A stretch of 64,000 bases of DNA from Hymenobacter frigidus (GTDB lineage Bacteria > Bacteroidota > Bacteroidia > Cytophagales > Hymenobacteraceae). The notes beneath the pieces were generated by a model that had not been told where the DNA came from, made no database searches, and was given only the letters and a program-made list of their open reading frames with translations. The position numbers and the translations under genes were made by a program. Where the stretch lies: assembly GCF_014640435.1 (NCBI RefSeq), contig NZ_BMGY01000010.1, positions 34,735-98,734 on the forward strand. Reading direction: 5' to 3'. Positions 42,371-50,969 of the stretch are shown in pieces (the stretch's first letter is position 1; every line of letters starts with the position of its first letter).

Positions 42371-43771
42371 TCAGATACTTTCAAACAGCATCTTTACCTC
42401 CAGGTAATCAGGTACTACCACGTTGAGCCAGCCCTGCTCCTGGCGCAGGGTTTGGGCCAGGGCTTCGGCCGGCGCGGGCTCGCCGTGCACGATGAACGTG
42501 TGCTTGGGCGGGGCCTGAAACTGGCCGAGCCAGCGCAGCAGCTCCGAGCGGTCGGCGTGGGCCGAAAAGCCGTCGAGGTGCCGCACCTGGCAGCGCACGG
42601 GCACCAGTTCGCCGAACATCTTCACGGTGGTTTCGCCGTTTTGCAGGCGGCGGCCGCGGGTGCCTTCGGCCTGGTAGCCCACCAGCAGCAGCGTGTCCTG
42701 GGGGCGGGGCAGGCGGTTGAACAAGTGGTGCACAATGCGCCCGCCGGTGCACATGCCGCTAGAGGAGATGATGATGGCCGGGCCGGTTTTCGCGTTCAAG
42801 CCCTTGGATTCCTGGGCTTCGGTGACAAAGCGCATACCGGGAAAATCGAACATGTTGCCGTGCCCAAGCCGATGCGCCGTGGGGTGGCGCGGGTACAGGT
42901 CCGACACGCGGATGCCCATTGGGCTGTCCACATACACCGGCACCTGGGGCACGCGGCCTTCGGCAAGGAGCTTTTTGAGGTAGTACAGCAGGGTCTGGGT
43001 GCGGCCCACGGCAAAGGCGGCGATGACCAGCACGCCGCCCCGGTCCAGGGCCTCGTTGACCACGCCGGCCAGCTCAGCTTCGGGGTCCTCCACGCGGGCG
43101 TCCCGGTCGCCGTAGGTGGACTCGACCAGCAGCACATCGGCCTGGGCGATGGGCGTGGGGTCGAACAGCACCGGGTTATCGTAGCGGCCCAAATCGCCGG
43201 AAAACACCAGCTGCTTGCGCTGCTGCGCGCCCTGCACGGCCAGCTCCACGATGGCCGAACCAAGGATGTGGCCGGCATCGCGGAAGGTGAGCGTGAGCAG
43301 GCCGTTGAGCAGGGTTACGGGGGCGTCGTAGGCCACGCTTTCCACCAGGGGCAGCATGTGTTCCACGTCAATCTGGGTGTAGAGCGGTTCGGCGGGGTGG
43401 TGCTTGGAATAGCCTTTCTTATTGGCGAAAGCGGCTTCTTCCTCCTGCAGCTTGGCCGAGTCGAGCAGCATGATGCTGAGCAAATCGGCGGTGGCTTCGG
43501 TGCACAGGATGCGGCCGCGGAAGCCGTCGCGCACCAGCTTGGGCAAGTAGCCGCTGTGGTCGATGTGGGCGTGGGTGAGAATGACCAATTCCACGGCAGC
43601 CGCGGTGAGCGGCAGCGGCTCGCGGTTGCGCAGGCGCAGCTCCTTCAGCCCTTGGAACAGGCCACAGTCGACCAGCACCTGGTGGCGGGTGGCCTGGTCG
43701 TCGAGCGTGAGCAGGTACTTGGAACCCGTGACGCAATGGGCCGCACCGAGAAACTGAAGACTGACATCCAT
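42371..43771 (-). CDS. Beta-CASP metallo-beta-lactamase RNase-type protein
   Basis: A 466-residue protein of the MBL-fold RNA-processing group. Zinc-binding motifs are HAHIDHSGYLPKL (motif 2), AGHILGSAIVEL (motif 3) and SGDLGRYD (motif 4). The beta-CASP insertion has ESTYGDRDA, FAVGRTQTLLYYL and the loop SSSGMCTGGRIVHHL. The C-terminal RNA-specificity part includes VRHLDGFSAHADRSELLRWL. The family cuts or trims RNA as endo/5'-exonuclease; the target here is unknown. It is divergent from PEP synthase with a 236-base gap. Confidence 0.9.
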   Translation of the reverse strand: MDVSLQFLGAAHCVTGSKYLLTLDDQATRHQVLVDCGLFQGLKELRLRNREPLPLTAAAVELVILTHAHIDHSGYLPKLVRDGFRGRILCTEATADLLSIMLLDSAKLQEEEAAFANKKGYSKHHPAEPLYTQIDVEHMLPLVESVAYDAPVTLLNGLLTLTFRDAGHILGSAIVELAVQGAQQRKQLVFSGDLGRYDNPVLFDPTPIAQADVLLVESTYGDRDARVEDPEAELAGVVNEALDRGGVLVIAAFAVGRTQTLLYYLKKLLAEGRVPQVPVYVDSPMGIRVSDLYPRHPTAHRLGHGNMFDFPGMRFVTEAQESKGLNAKTGPAIIISSSGMCTGGRIVHHLFNRLPRPQDTLLLVGYQAEGTRGRRLQNGETTVKMFGELVPVRCQVRHLDGFSAHADRSELLRWLGQFQAPPKHTFIVHGEPAPAEALAQTLRQEQGWLNVVVPDYLEVKMLFESI

Positions 43772-44007
43772 ACAGTTAGCGAGTAATTGAGCAGGAAATT
43801 ATCCCACTACAAGACTACGCCCCTGGCCTATGCGGCCACATGACAAACATCACTGCCTCGGTCTATTTTAATCATGCCGCTGGCTTACGACGGGACGGTT
43901 CTTTGTGTTGGGCTGGTGTCGGCACGGATTGCAGCCGCCGCGCGGGTTAGCCTGGCTGATTTTGCCCTACCCCCGGTTTCATCCTCACTCTCACTTCGCT
44001 ACGCATC

Positions 44008-46449
44008 ATGGCACAAGCAGCATTCGCACTGTTCTTCCGGGAACTGACCAACGACAAAGTGGCCGTGGTGGGCGGCAAAAACGCCTCCCTTGGGGAGATG
44101 TTCAACCGGCTGGGCGACCAGGGCATCAACGTGCCCGACGGCTACGCCACCACGGCCGCAGCCTATTGGCTGTTTCTGGACGAAAACCGCCTGCGCGGGC
44201 CGTTGACCGAGCTGCTGGCGAGCCTCGACACCAAAGAGTTTACCAACCTACCGGAAGTGGGCACCCGCGCCCGCTCGCTGGTGCACGGGGCCACCATGCC
44301 GGCCACCGTAGTCACGGCCATCACGGACGCTTACCGGACGCTGTGCGCCGAATACCCCGGGGATATTCAGGTGGCGGTGCGCAGCAGTGCCACGGCCGAG
44401 GACCTGCCCACCGCCAGCTTTGCCGGCCAGCACGACTCGTTTCTGAACGTGCGGGGCGCGCAAGCAGTGGTGGAAGCCTGCCAGAAGTGCTTCGTGTCGC
44501 TGTTCAACGACCGGGCCATCAAGTACCGCGTCCTCAACAAGTTCGACCACATGGGCGTGGCCTTGTCGGTGGGCGTGCAGACGATGGTGCGCTCGGATTT
44601 GGCCTCGGCCGGCGTGGCGTTTACCATCGAGCCCGAAACGGGGCACGACCAGCTGATTTACCTCACCGGCAGCTGGGGCCTGGGCGAAAACGTGGTGCAA
44701 GGAGCTGTTAATCCCGACGAATATTATCTGTTCAAACCGTCGTTGCGCAACGGGCACCGCGCCCTAGTCACCAAAAAGCTGGGCGATAAAGCCAAAACTA
44801 TGCGCTACGCCACCGGCCCGGATGGGCACGCAGCCGGCATTGCCAACAGTGACACACCACTGGAGCAGCGCGCGCTATTCGTGCTCACCGATGCCGAAGC
44901 CGAGCAGCTGGGCCGCTGGTGCCTGCAGATTGAGGAGCACTACGGCATGCCCATGGATATTGAATGGGCCAAGGACGGCGTCACCAACGAGCTGTTCATC
45001 GTGCAGGCCCGCCCCGAAACCATTCACCACGGCCAGCAGGCCCTGCGCCTGCACGAATACCACCGCACGCAGGATGGGCCGGTGCTGGCCACCGGCAAGG
45101 CCGTGGGCAGCCAGGTGGTGTCGGGCGTGGCCCGCATCATCGACTCGCCGGCCGACGGCCACCGCCTGCTGCCGGGCGAAATCCTGGTGACGGACAGCAC
45201 CAGCCCCGACTGGAACGCGGTGCTCAAGAACGCCGCCGTCATCGTGACCAACAAGGGCGGGCGCACCAGCCACGCGGCCATCGTGGCGCGGGAGCTGGGC
45301 CTATCGGCCGTGGTGGGCACGCTCGATGCCACGGCCAAGATTAAGGATGGGCAGCTCATCACCGTGTCCTGCGCCGAGGGCGACGCGGGCCTGGTGTTCG
45401 ACGGGGCGCTGACCTGGGAGGAAACCGACATCGATTTAGCGCAGGTGGCGCGGCCCCGCACTAAGGCCCTGCTCATCCTAGCCGACCCCGACCGGGCCCT
45501 GCAGCTGGCCCGCTACCCCAGCCAGGGCGTGGGCCTGATGCGCATGGAATTCGTCATCAACAACGCCATCCGCATCCATCCCATGGCCTTGGTCGATTTC
45601 GACAAGCTGACCGACCAACACGCCCGCGCGGAGATTGAGCAGCTCACCACGCACTACCCGAGCAAGCCGGAATACTTCATCGACAAGCTTTCGCAGGCCA
45701 TCGGTTTCGTGGCGGCGGCCTTCTTTCCCCGCGAAGTCATCGTGCGCCTGAGCGATTTCAAAACCAACGAGTATGCCAACCTGGTGGGCGGCCGGCAATT
45801 TGAACCCACCGAGGAGAACCCCATGCTGGGCTTCCGCGGGGCCTCGCGCTACTACAGCGCCGAATACCGCGAGGGCTTCCGGCTGGAATGCGCCGCCCTG
45901 CGCCGCGTGCGCCTCGACATGGGCCTAACCAACGTGAAAACCATGGTGCCCTTCTGCCGCACCGTGGCCGAGGGCCGGCAGGTAGTGGCGCTCATGGAAG
46001 AATTCGGCCTGAAGCAGGGCGAGGAAGGCCTGGAAATCTACGTCATGGCCGAAATTCCGAGCAACGTCATCCTGGCCAAGGAATTTGCCGCGGTGTTCGA
46101 TGGCTTCTCCATCGGCTCCAATGACCTCACGCAGCTGACCCTGGGCATCGACCGCGACTCGGCCATCGTCAGCCACCTCTTCGATGAGCGCAACGAGGCC
46201 GTGACGCAGCTGCTGGCCCAGGTTATCCAGACCGCCAAAGCGTGCGGCCGGCCCATCGGGCTCTGCGGCCAGGCCCCGAGCGACTATCCGGACTTCGCCA
46301 AACGCCTGGTCGAGCAGGGCATCGATAGCATTTCCTTCACCGCCGACGGCTTGCTCAAGGGCATGGCCAATATGGTGCAGGCCGAGCAGGCACTGGGCCT
46401 GGAGCATGCGGTGCCAGCGGCTGAGGCCGTAGAACCCTTGCCGGCCTGA
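44008..46449 (+). CDS. ppsA: Phosphoenolpyruvate synthase
   Basis: Converts pyruvate, ATP and water to PEP, AMP and phosphate, supporting gluconeogenesis. The 813-residue protein has the N-terminal ATP-grasp half (VGGKNASLGEMFNRL, RSSATAEDLPTASFAGQHDSFLN). The phosphohistidine domain follows, with His422 in GGRTSHAAIVARELG. The C-terminal PEP/pyruvate barrel has GLMRMEFVINNAIRIHPMAL, NPMLGFRGASRYY and GSNDLTQLTLGIDRDS, ending in GLCGQAPSDYPDFA. Length and all motifs are normal. It is a single gene, divergent from the beta-CASP RNase. Confidence 0.95.
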   Translation: MAQAAFALFFRELTNDKVAVVGGKNASLGEMFNRLGDQGINVPDGYATTAAAYWLFLDENRLRGPLTELLASLDTKEFTNLPEVGTRARSLVHGATMPATVVTAITDAYRTLCAEYPGDIQVAVRSSATAEDLPTASFAGQHDSFLNVRGAQAVVEACQKCFVSLFNDRAIKYRVLNKFDHMGVALSVGVQTMVRSDLASAGVAFTIEPETGHDQLIYLTGSWGLGENVVQGAVNPDEYYLFKPSLRNGHRALVTKKLGDKAKTMRYATGPDGHAAGIANSDTPLEQRALFVLTDAEAEQLGRWCLQIEEHYGMPMDIEWAKDGVTNELFIVQARPETIHHGQQALRLHEYHRTQDGPVLATGKAVGSQVVSGVARIIDSPADGHRLLPGEILVTDSTSPDWNAVLKNAAVIVTNKGGRTSHAAIVARELGLSAVVGTLDATAKIKDGQLITVSCAEGDAGLVFDGALTWEETDIDLAQVARPRTKALLILADPDRALQLARYPSQGVGLMRMEFVINNAIRIHPMALVDFDKLTDQHARAEIEQLTTHYPSKPEYFIDKLSQAIGFVAAAFFPREVIVRLSDFKTNEYANLVGGRQFEPTEENPMLGFRGASRYYSAEYREGFRLECAALRRVRLDMGLTNVKTMVPFCRTVAEGRQVVALMEEFGLKQGEEGLEIYVMAEIPSNVILAKEFAAVFDGFSIGSNDLTQLTLGIDRDSAIVSHLFDERNEAVTQLLAQVIQTAKACGRPIGLCGQAPSDYPDFAKRLVEQGIDSISFTADGLLKGMANMVQAEQALGLEHAVPAAEAVEPLPA

Positions 46450-46647
46450 GGCCAGGCGAGGAAGCCAATACAGACCATGATGCTTCGGCGGCACATCGAA
46501 ATCACGCGCACCGGAAGACGCAGACTGAAGCTGTTGGGCGGCAGTGGTTTGGTCTATTCCAAGAGTTATTCAGCCCAGACTCAGTTGCTTTTTTATTGAT
46601 TTACAGGTGTTTTCAACCTTCGACGCCTTCCTGACGTTAGGTCCGCT

Positions 46648-46956
46648 ATGGATACAATGACCACACTATCGGAAATCACTACCAAACTCAAAAACGAGGG
46701 GTACATCGAAGACTTTAACCTAAAAGAAAGCTGCCTTGAGTGCCCGGCCAACGTCATGCAGATATTTCCCCATGAGTTTGTAGTAGACAAGCATTACCGG
46801 TTTGAAGGAGCATCGGACCCGGCCGACGCGGCAGTAGTGTACGCTATTTCTTCCCCTAAGTACCATTTGAAAGGCATTCTGGTGAATGGCTACGGCATGT
46901 ACTCCGACACCTTGACCGATGACATGGTGAAGGCTCTTAAAGAGAAGCCGGAATAG
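46648..46956 (+). CDS. Conserved small Bacteroidota protein (102 aa)
   Basis: A 102-residue cytosolic protein: an N-terminal helix, then IEDFNLKESCLECPANVMQIFPHEF, VDKHYRFEGASDPADAAVVYAISS and a C-terminal LVNGYGMYSDTLTDDMVK. I recall this pattern (EDFNL...CLEC...YRFEG...DAVVYAISS) as a widespread Bacteroidota family sometimes labelled phosphoribosylpyrophosphate synthetase. It has no PRPP synthetase motif, so that label looks wrong. The two cysteines might bind a metal. Upstream 198 bases hold no gene. Confidence 0.75.
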   Translation: MDTMTTLSEITTKLKNEGYIEDFNLKESCLECPANVMQIFPHEFVVDKHYRFEGASDPADAAVVYAISSPKYHLKGILVNGYGMYSDTLTDDMVKALKEKPE

Positions 46957-47087
46957 GCAAGTACTTTTGGCCGCTCATAAAGCTCAACCACTGCCCGGTT
47001 TTCTCGGTGCGTGTCGGCCCATGCTCGTTCCGCCAAAAAGCACCTTTGTGGGCTGCCCCTGATACCGGGCAGGCAGTGGACCACCCG

Positions 47088-47522
47088 TTAATGAACGGCT
47101 TTTGTTTCCACAAAGTCCAGCAGCAGCTCCATCAATTCGGGGCGGATAATGGGCCAAGGGCCGTGGCTGGTTGGGGCGTTCAGCGTGCCACTTTGGAGCA
47201 GGGCAAACAGGTCCTCCGCCTGCGCGACGAGCAAGCCCATGCTCCAGTCGGCAAAACTGCGTTCCGCGCAGCTGCCCTCGCCCAGCACCTGGCACTGGTG
47301 GTGCCGCGGGTCGGACAGGATGCGCTGGTAGTAAAGCTGCCGCACCTCGGCTTCCTCCCCTTCCAGAATCTGCACAAAGCGCCCATCGGGCGAGTGTAGC
47401 AGCAGCCCCGTAACGTGCCTATCCCGGTTGTGGGCGCGGGACTGGTCCAGCAGCGCCGTCAGTTCCGGGGTTGCGAACGGCACCAGCGCCTGGCTTTGGT
47501 AGATGAGGTGGTAGAGGCCCAT
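47088..47522 (-). CDS. BLUF-domain blue-light sensor
   Basis: A 144-residue short BLUF photoreceptor binding FAD non-covalently. The residues of the photocycle can be aligned: Tyr8 (LIYQS), Asn32 (AHNRDRHVTGLLL), Gln51 (FVQILEG), Trp93 and Met95 (ADWSMGL). The ATG at 47522 gives a start that matches the fold; the frame extends upstream to 47612 without family support. No effector domain is fused, and the C-terminal 40 residues are helical. Single BLUF proteins act by protein-protein contact. This is the second photoreceptor in the window, besides the phytochrome at 19.9 kb. Confidence 0.88.
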   Translation of the reverse strand: MGLYHLIYQSQALVPFATPELTALLDQSRAHNRDRHVTGLLLHSPDGRFVQILEGEEAEVRQLYYQRILSDPRHHQCQVLGEGSCAERSFADWSMGLLVAQAEDLFALLQSGTLNAPTSHGPWPIIRPELMELLLDFVETKAVH

Positions 47523-47777
47523 GGCAACGACAGGGAAATTGAACAACCTCCGTACAAATGCTACGGGCAACCGTCTGGCTTGAAGACAACTGGCCGGAAC
47601 CGACTTGGCCATCGGCCAGCTGCTGTTCTGTTTTCAACGGAATTGACGGCGAATAGATGCCTGACGCGGGGCGAAAAACCTATCGAAGCGCAAGACCCAA
47701 AACCAGCACTGCCTTCAACGAGAAAAGGCGCTCTTTTGAAGTATAAAAATTCAGCAGGCCCCACCAATAGCGGGCTG

Positions 47778-48119
47778 CTATTTGGCGGGTATGCCGACGG
47801 GGACGGGACCTAGCCTGGCCAGTAGCAGCGGCACAATGGTTTTGCCCTCCGGCAGCCCGCCCTGACGCCACAGCTCCACCCCTTGCCGCATGAGCACGAA
47901 GCAGGGCAAGTCGGTGGCCTGGAAGCTGCGCACCACGCTGGGGTGGCTCACCTCATCTACGGTGAGCACCCGAATGGCCGCCCCCAATTCCTGCTGCAAG
48001 GCCGCCAGGGCCGCCAGGGTGGCCACCCGCACCTGCGGAGCCGTGCCCACGGGCGGCAGCAGCACCAGCAGCATCGCGGCATCGGCAGACGGGGGAGGCG
48101 TGCGGGAGAGGTCGGTCAT
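47778..48119 (-). CDS. Thioredoxin-like protein without CxxC
   Basis: A 113-residue protein with a thioredoxin-like pattern: LLVLLPPVG strand, a helix (TLAALAALQQELG), the strand IRVLTVDEVSHP, then VVRSFQATDLPCFVLMRQGVELWRQGGLP, where the cis-Pro position follows TDL. The redox CxxC is absent; only one Cys (PCFV) is present. A start at 48119 gives MTDLSRTP; an ATG 18 bases upstream is also possible. It is divergent from the PAS kinase gene. The role could be redox-independent scaffolding or regulation. Confidence 0.65.
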   Translation of the reverse strand: MTDLSRTPPPSADAAMLLVLLPPVGTAPQVRVATLAALAALQQELGAAIRVLTVDEVSHPSVVRSFQATDLPCFVLMRQGVELWRQGGLPEGKTIVPLLLARLGPVPVGIPAK

Positions 48120-48293
48120 CAGACTCGGGAGAAACAAGTGGCTGCAAAACTACCGGGCCGGGCCAGCTCCTCGAATGATGCCCATCAGACGGCGGGCTGA
48201 CAATTATCATATTCGGGTGTAAAAATGCCGACCTTGCCGAGTGCCCGGCCGGTACTGGTTCATTAACCAACCGCGGCGGCCCACACCATTCCT

Positions 48294-49904
48294 ATGCTTC
48301 CAAGCTCCTCCTCCGGCGCGTTTACCGCGCTGCTCTACACGCAGGCCAAAGAATTCTTTGGGGTTTATGACCTGGCGCTGGGTTGGTTCACGCAGGTGAA
48401 TCCGGCGGGGGTGCGCCTGCTGGGCTACCCGTCCGAAGAAGTGTTTTTGAACGACCCGGACCATTCGTTGCGCTCGCCGCCCTGGACGCCCGAGCAGTGG
48501 CAGGCACTGTGCGAGCAGGCCCGGCGCGAAGGCCACCAGGCCGTGGAAACGGATATCCGGCGCCACACCGGCGAGGCCTTCAGCGCCTACCTGGAGCTGA
48601 CGTTCTTCCAAGAGGCCGGGCAGCCGTTTTTTCTGATTCATATCTGCAAGCAAAACCGCCTGCAGCAGGCCGAGCGGGAGCTGGCCCACAGCGTGCGGCG
48701 CTTCGAAGCGGTGTTTACCAATGCCACTATCGGCATTATCGTGTGCAACCAGGCTGGCGATATCGTGTCGGCCAACCAACTGGCCGAACAGCAGTTCGGC
48801 TACCGGCCGGCCGAGCTGCTGGGCCTGCGCATCGAAGTGCTGGTGCCCAACGCCGCCGGCCGGCACCACCAGCAGCTGCGCGAGTCCTTCAACGCCCACC
48901 CGCAGGTGCGCGGCATGGGCCACCACCGCGTGCTGCGCGGCCAGCGCCAGGACGGCACCGAATTTCCCGTGGAAGTGAGCCTGAGCTACTTCCACCTCGA
49001 CGAGGAGCTGTACGTGGTGGCTTACGTGCTCGACATTACCGCCAAACACGCCGCCGCGCTGGAGCTGGTGGCCCAACACCAACGCGTGGCCCGCCTCAAC
49101 GCCGACCTGGAGCAGAAAGTAGCCGACCGCACCCACGCCCTGCTCATCACGCTGGAACAACTGGAAAAGCGCGGCCAGGAACTCACGCAGGCCCTGGCGG
49201 CGGAGCAGGAATTGGGCGAGATGAAATCGCGGTTCGTGTCCATGGCTTCGCACGAGTTTCGCACGCCCCTCACCGGCGTACTTACTTCCGCCGAGCTGAT
49301 TGCCGACTACGCGCAGGGTCCGCAGAAAGACAAGCAGCTAAAGCACGTGGGCCGCATTCGCGCCTCCGTGAAACACCTGAACGATATCCTGGAAGAATTC
49401 CTGTCGGTGGGCCGCATCGAGGAAGGGCGCGTGGAAGCCACGCCGGCCACCCTGGATATGGAAACGCTGCTGGGCGAAACGGTGGCCGACGTGCAGGGCC
49501 TGCTCAAAGCGGGCCAGCACATCGAGTACGAGAGCGAATGCGCCGGCCTCATCCGGCTCGACACCTCGCTGCTGCGCAAAATCCTGGTCAACCTGCTATC
49601 CAACGCCATTAAGTATTCGGGCGAAAACTCCGTGATACAAGTTCAGGCCGCGTGCCAGGACCGGCAGCTCATGCTGCGCGTGGAGGACCAGGGCGTGGGT
49701 ATTTCCCAGGAAGACCAGGAACACCTGTTCGAGCGGTTTTTCCGGGCCCGCAACGTTTCCACCGTGCCAGGCACGGGGTTGGGGCTCTACATTATTGCCA
49801 AGTACCTGGAGCTGATGGGGGGCAGCATTGCCCTGCACAGCGAATTGAACGTGGGTACGACCGTCACCATCACCATTCCCTATGAAGACCATTCTGCTGA
49901 TTGA
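48294..49904 (+). CDS. Two-PAS histidine kinase
   Basis: A 536-residue cytosolic sensor kinase. PAS 1 is about 10-125 and PAS 2 about 135-265 (FTNATIGIIVCNQAGDIVSAN, FGYRPAELLGLRIEVLVPNA, GTEFPVEVSLS). A coiled-coil linker follows, then the DHp His in SMASHEFRTPLTG and the ATPase domain (NLLSNAIKYSGE, DQGVGIS, GTGLGLYII). PAS 2 resembles the FixL-type group in its VLVPNAAGRHHQQLRESF stretch, so heme or redox sensing is possible but unproven. The gene end overlaps the following receiver-CRP regulator by 23 bases, a strong sign of a cognate pair. Confidence 0.92.
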   Translation: MLPSSSSGAFTALLYTQAKEFFGVYDLALGWFTQVNPAGVRLLGYPSEEVFLNDPDHSLRSPPWTPEQWQALCEQARREGHQAVETDIRRHTGEAFSAYLELTFFQEAGQPFFLIHICKQNRLQQAERELAHSVRRFEAVFTNATIGIIVCNQAGDIVSANQLAEQQFGYRPAELLGLRIEVLVPNAAGRHHQQLRESFNAHPQVRGMGHHRVLRGQRQDGTEFPVEVSLSYFHLDEELYVVAYVLDITAKHAAALELVAQHQRVARLNADLEQKVADRTHALLITLEQLEKRGQELTQALAAEQELGEMKSRFVSMASHEFRTPLTGVLTSAELIADYAQGPQKDKQLKHVGRIRASVKHLNDILEEFLSVGRIEEGRVEATPATLDMETLLGETVADVQGLLKAGQHIEYESECAGLIRLDTSLLRKILVNLLSNAIKYSGENSVIQVQAACQDRQLMLRVEDQGVGISQEDQEHLFERFFRARNVSTVPGTGLGLYIIAKYLELMGGSIALHSELNVGTTVTITIPYEDHSAD

Positions 49905-50931
49905 AGACGACGAAATAATCCGCGAAAACACCGCCGAGCTGCTCGAAATGGCCGGCTTCGCGGTGCTCACGGCCGAGAACGGCCAGCTGGGCGTGGCGCA
50001 CGCCCTGGCCACCAAGCCCGATTTGGTGGTGTGCGATATTATGATGCCCGTGCTCGACGGCTACGGCGTGCTCCAGATTTTCAACCAGAATGCGCAGCTG
50101 GCGGGCGTGCCCTTTATCTTCCTCACCGCCAAAACCGAGCGCCTCGACCTGCGCCGCGGCATGGCCCTGGGGGCCGACGACTACCTCACCAAACCATTCG
50201 ACAAAGCCGAGCTGCTGAGCGCCATCACCGGCCGCCTGGCCCGCTTTCAGCACCTCAAGCCCGAGTACAACCTGCAGGCGCAAGGGGGCCTGTGCGCGTT
50301 TCTGGACGATGCCCAAGCCGTAGGCGACCTGAACAGCTTGTCGGCGGACCGCAAGGTGCACATCATTCGCAAAAAGCAGGACGTGTACCTGGAGGGCGAC
50401 GAGCCCGCGCGGGTGTACTTCGTGCAGTCGGGCCGCGTGAAAACCGTGAAAACCACCGACGGCGGTAAGGAGCTGATTACCGGCTTGTATGGCCCCGGCG
50501 AATTCTTCGGCTACCTGGCCCTGCTCGACCACACGCTGCACACCGACTCCGCGGTGGCCGTGGACGACTCGGAGCTGGTGTACATCCCGCAGGATGACTT
50601 CACGCAGCTCCTGCTGCGCAATGCGGAGGTGAGCCAGCAGTTTATCCGCCTGCTGGCGGGCCGGGTGAGGGAGCGGGAGACGCAGCTGCTGGCCATGGCC
50701 TACAGCTCTATCCGCCGGCGCGTGGCCGATACGCTGCTGCACCTGCACGTCCAGGCAGGCCCCGAGGGCCACATCCATCTCTCGCGCGACGACATGGCCG
50801 CCATGGTCGGCACCGCGCCGGAGTCGCTGATTCGCACGCTGAGCGAGTTTAAGCAAGACGGGTTGATTGAGCTCACGCCCAAGAACATCCGGGTACTGGA
50901 ACCCGAGAAGCTGCGCCGGGCCCGCTGGTAG
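49882..50931 (+). CDS. Receiver-CRP/FNR fusion transcription regulator
   Basis: A 349-residue regulator joining two regulator types. Residues 1-125 are a receiver (LLIEDDEII, VVCDIMMPVLDGYG, FLTAKTER, LTKPFDKAEL). Residues about 150-270 form a cyclic-nucleotide-type beta-barrel (QDVYLEGDEPARVYFVQSGRVKTVKTT, GEFFGYLALLD), and the end is a CRP-type HTH (LSRDDMAAMVGTAPESLIRTLSEFKQDG). The barrel lacks clear cAMP-binding residues, so control is probably by phosphorylation from the overlapping kinase. The hemA gene lies convergently 38 bases downstream. FixLJ/FixK-like function folded into one chain is an attractive hypothesis. Confidence 0.92.
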   Translation: MKTILLIEDDEIIRENTAELLEMAGFAVLTAENGQLGVAHALATKPDLVVCDIMMPVLDGYGVLQIFNQNAQLAGVPFIFLTAKTERLDLRRGMALGADDYLTKPFDKAELLSAITGRLARFQHLKPEYNLQAQGGLCAFLDDAQAVGDLNSLSADRKVHIIRKKQDVYLEGDEPARVYFVQSGRVKTVKTTDGGKELITGLYGPGEFFGYLALLDHTLHTDSAVAVDDSELVYIPQDDFTQLLLRNAEVSQQFIRLLAGRVRERETQLLAMAYSSIRRRVADTLLHLHVQAGPEGHIHLSRDDMAAMVGTAPESLIRTLSEFKQDGLIELTPKNIRVLEPEKLRRARW

Positions 50932-50969
50932 AAGCACAATTATGCTCTTGGCCCTGGTCACCTGAACCC

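Noticed and set aside
42305-43786. 493-codon plus-strand frame opposite the beta-CASP gene
   Set aside because: A shadow frame; the minus strand has all the motifs of the RNase family.
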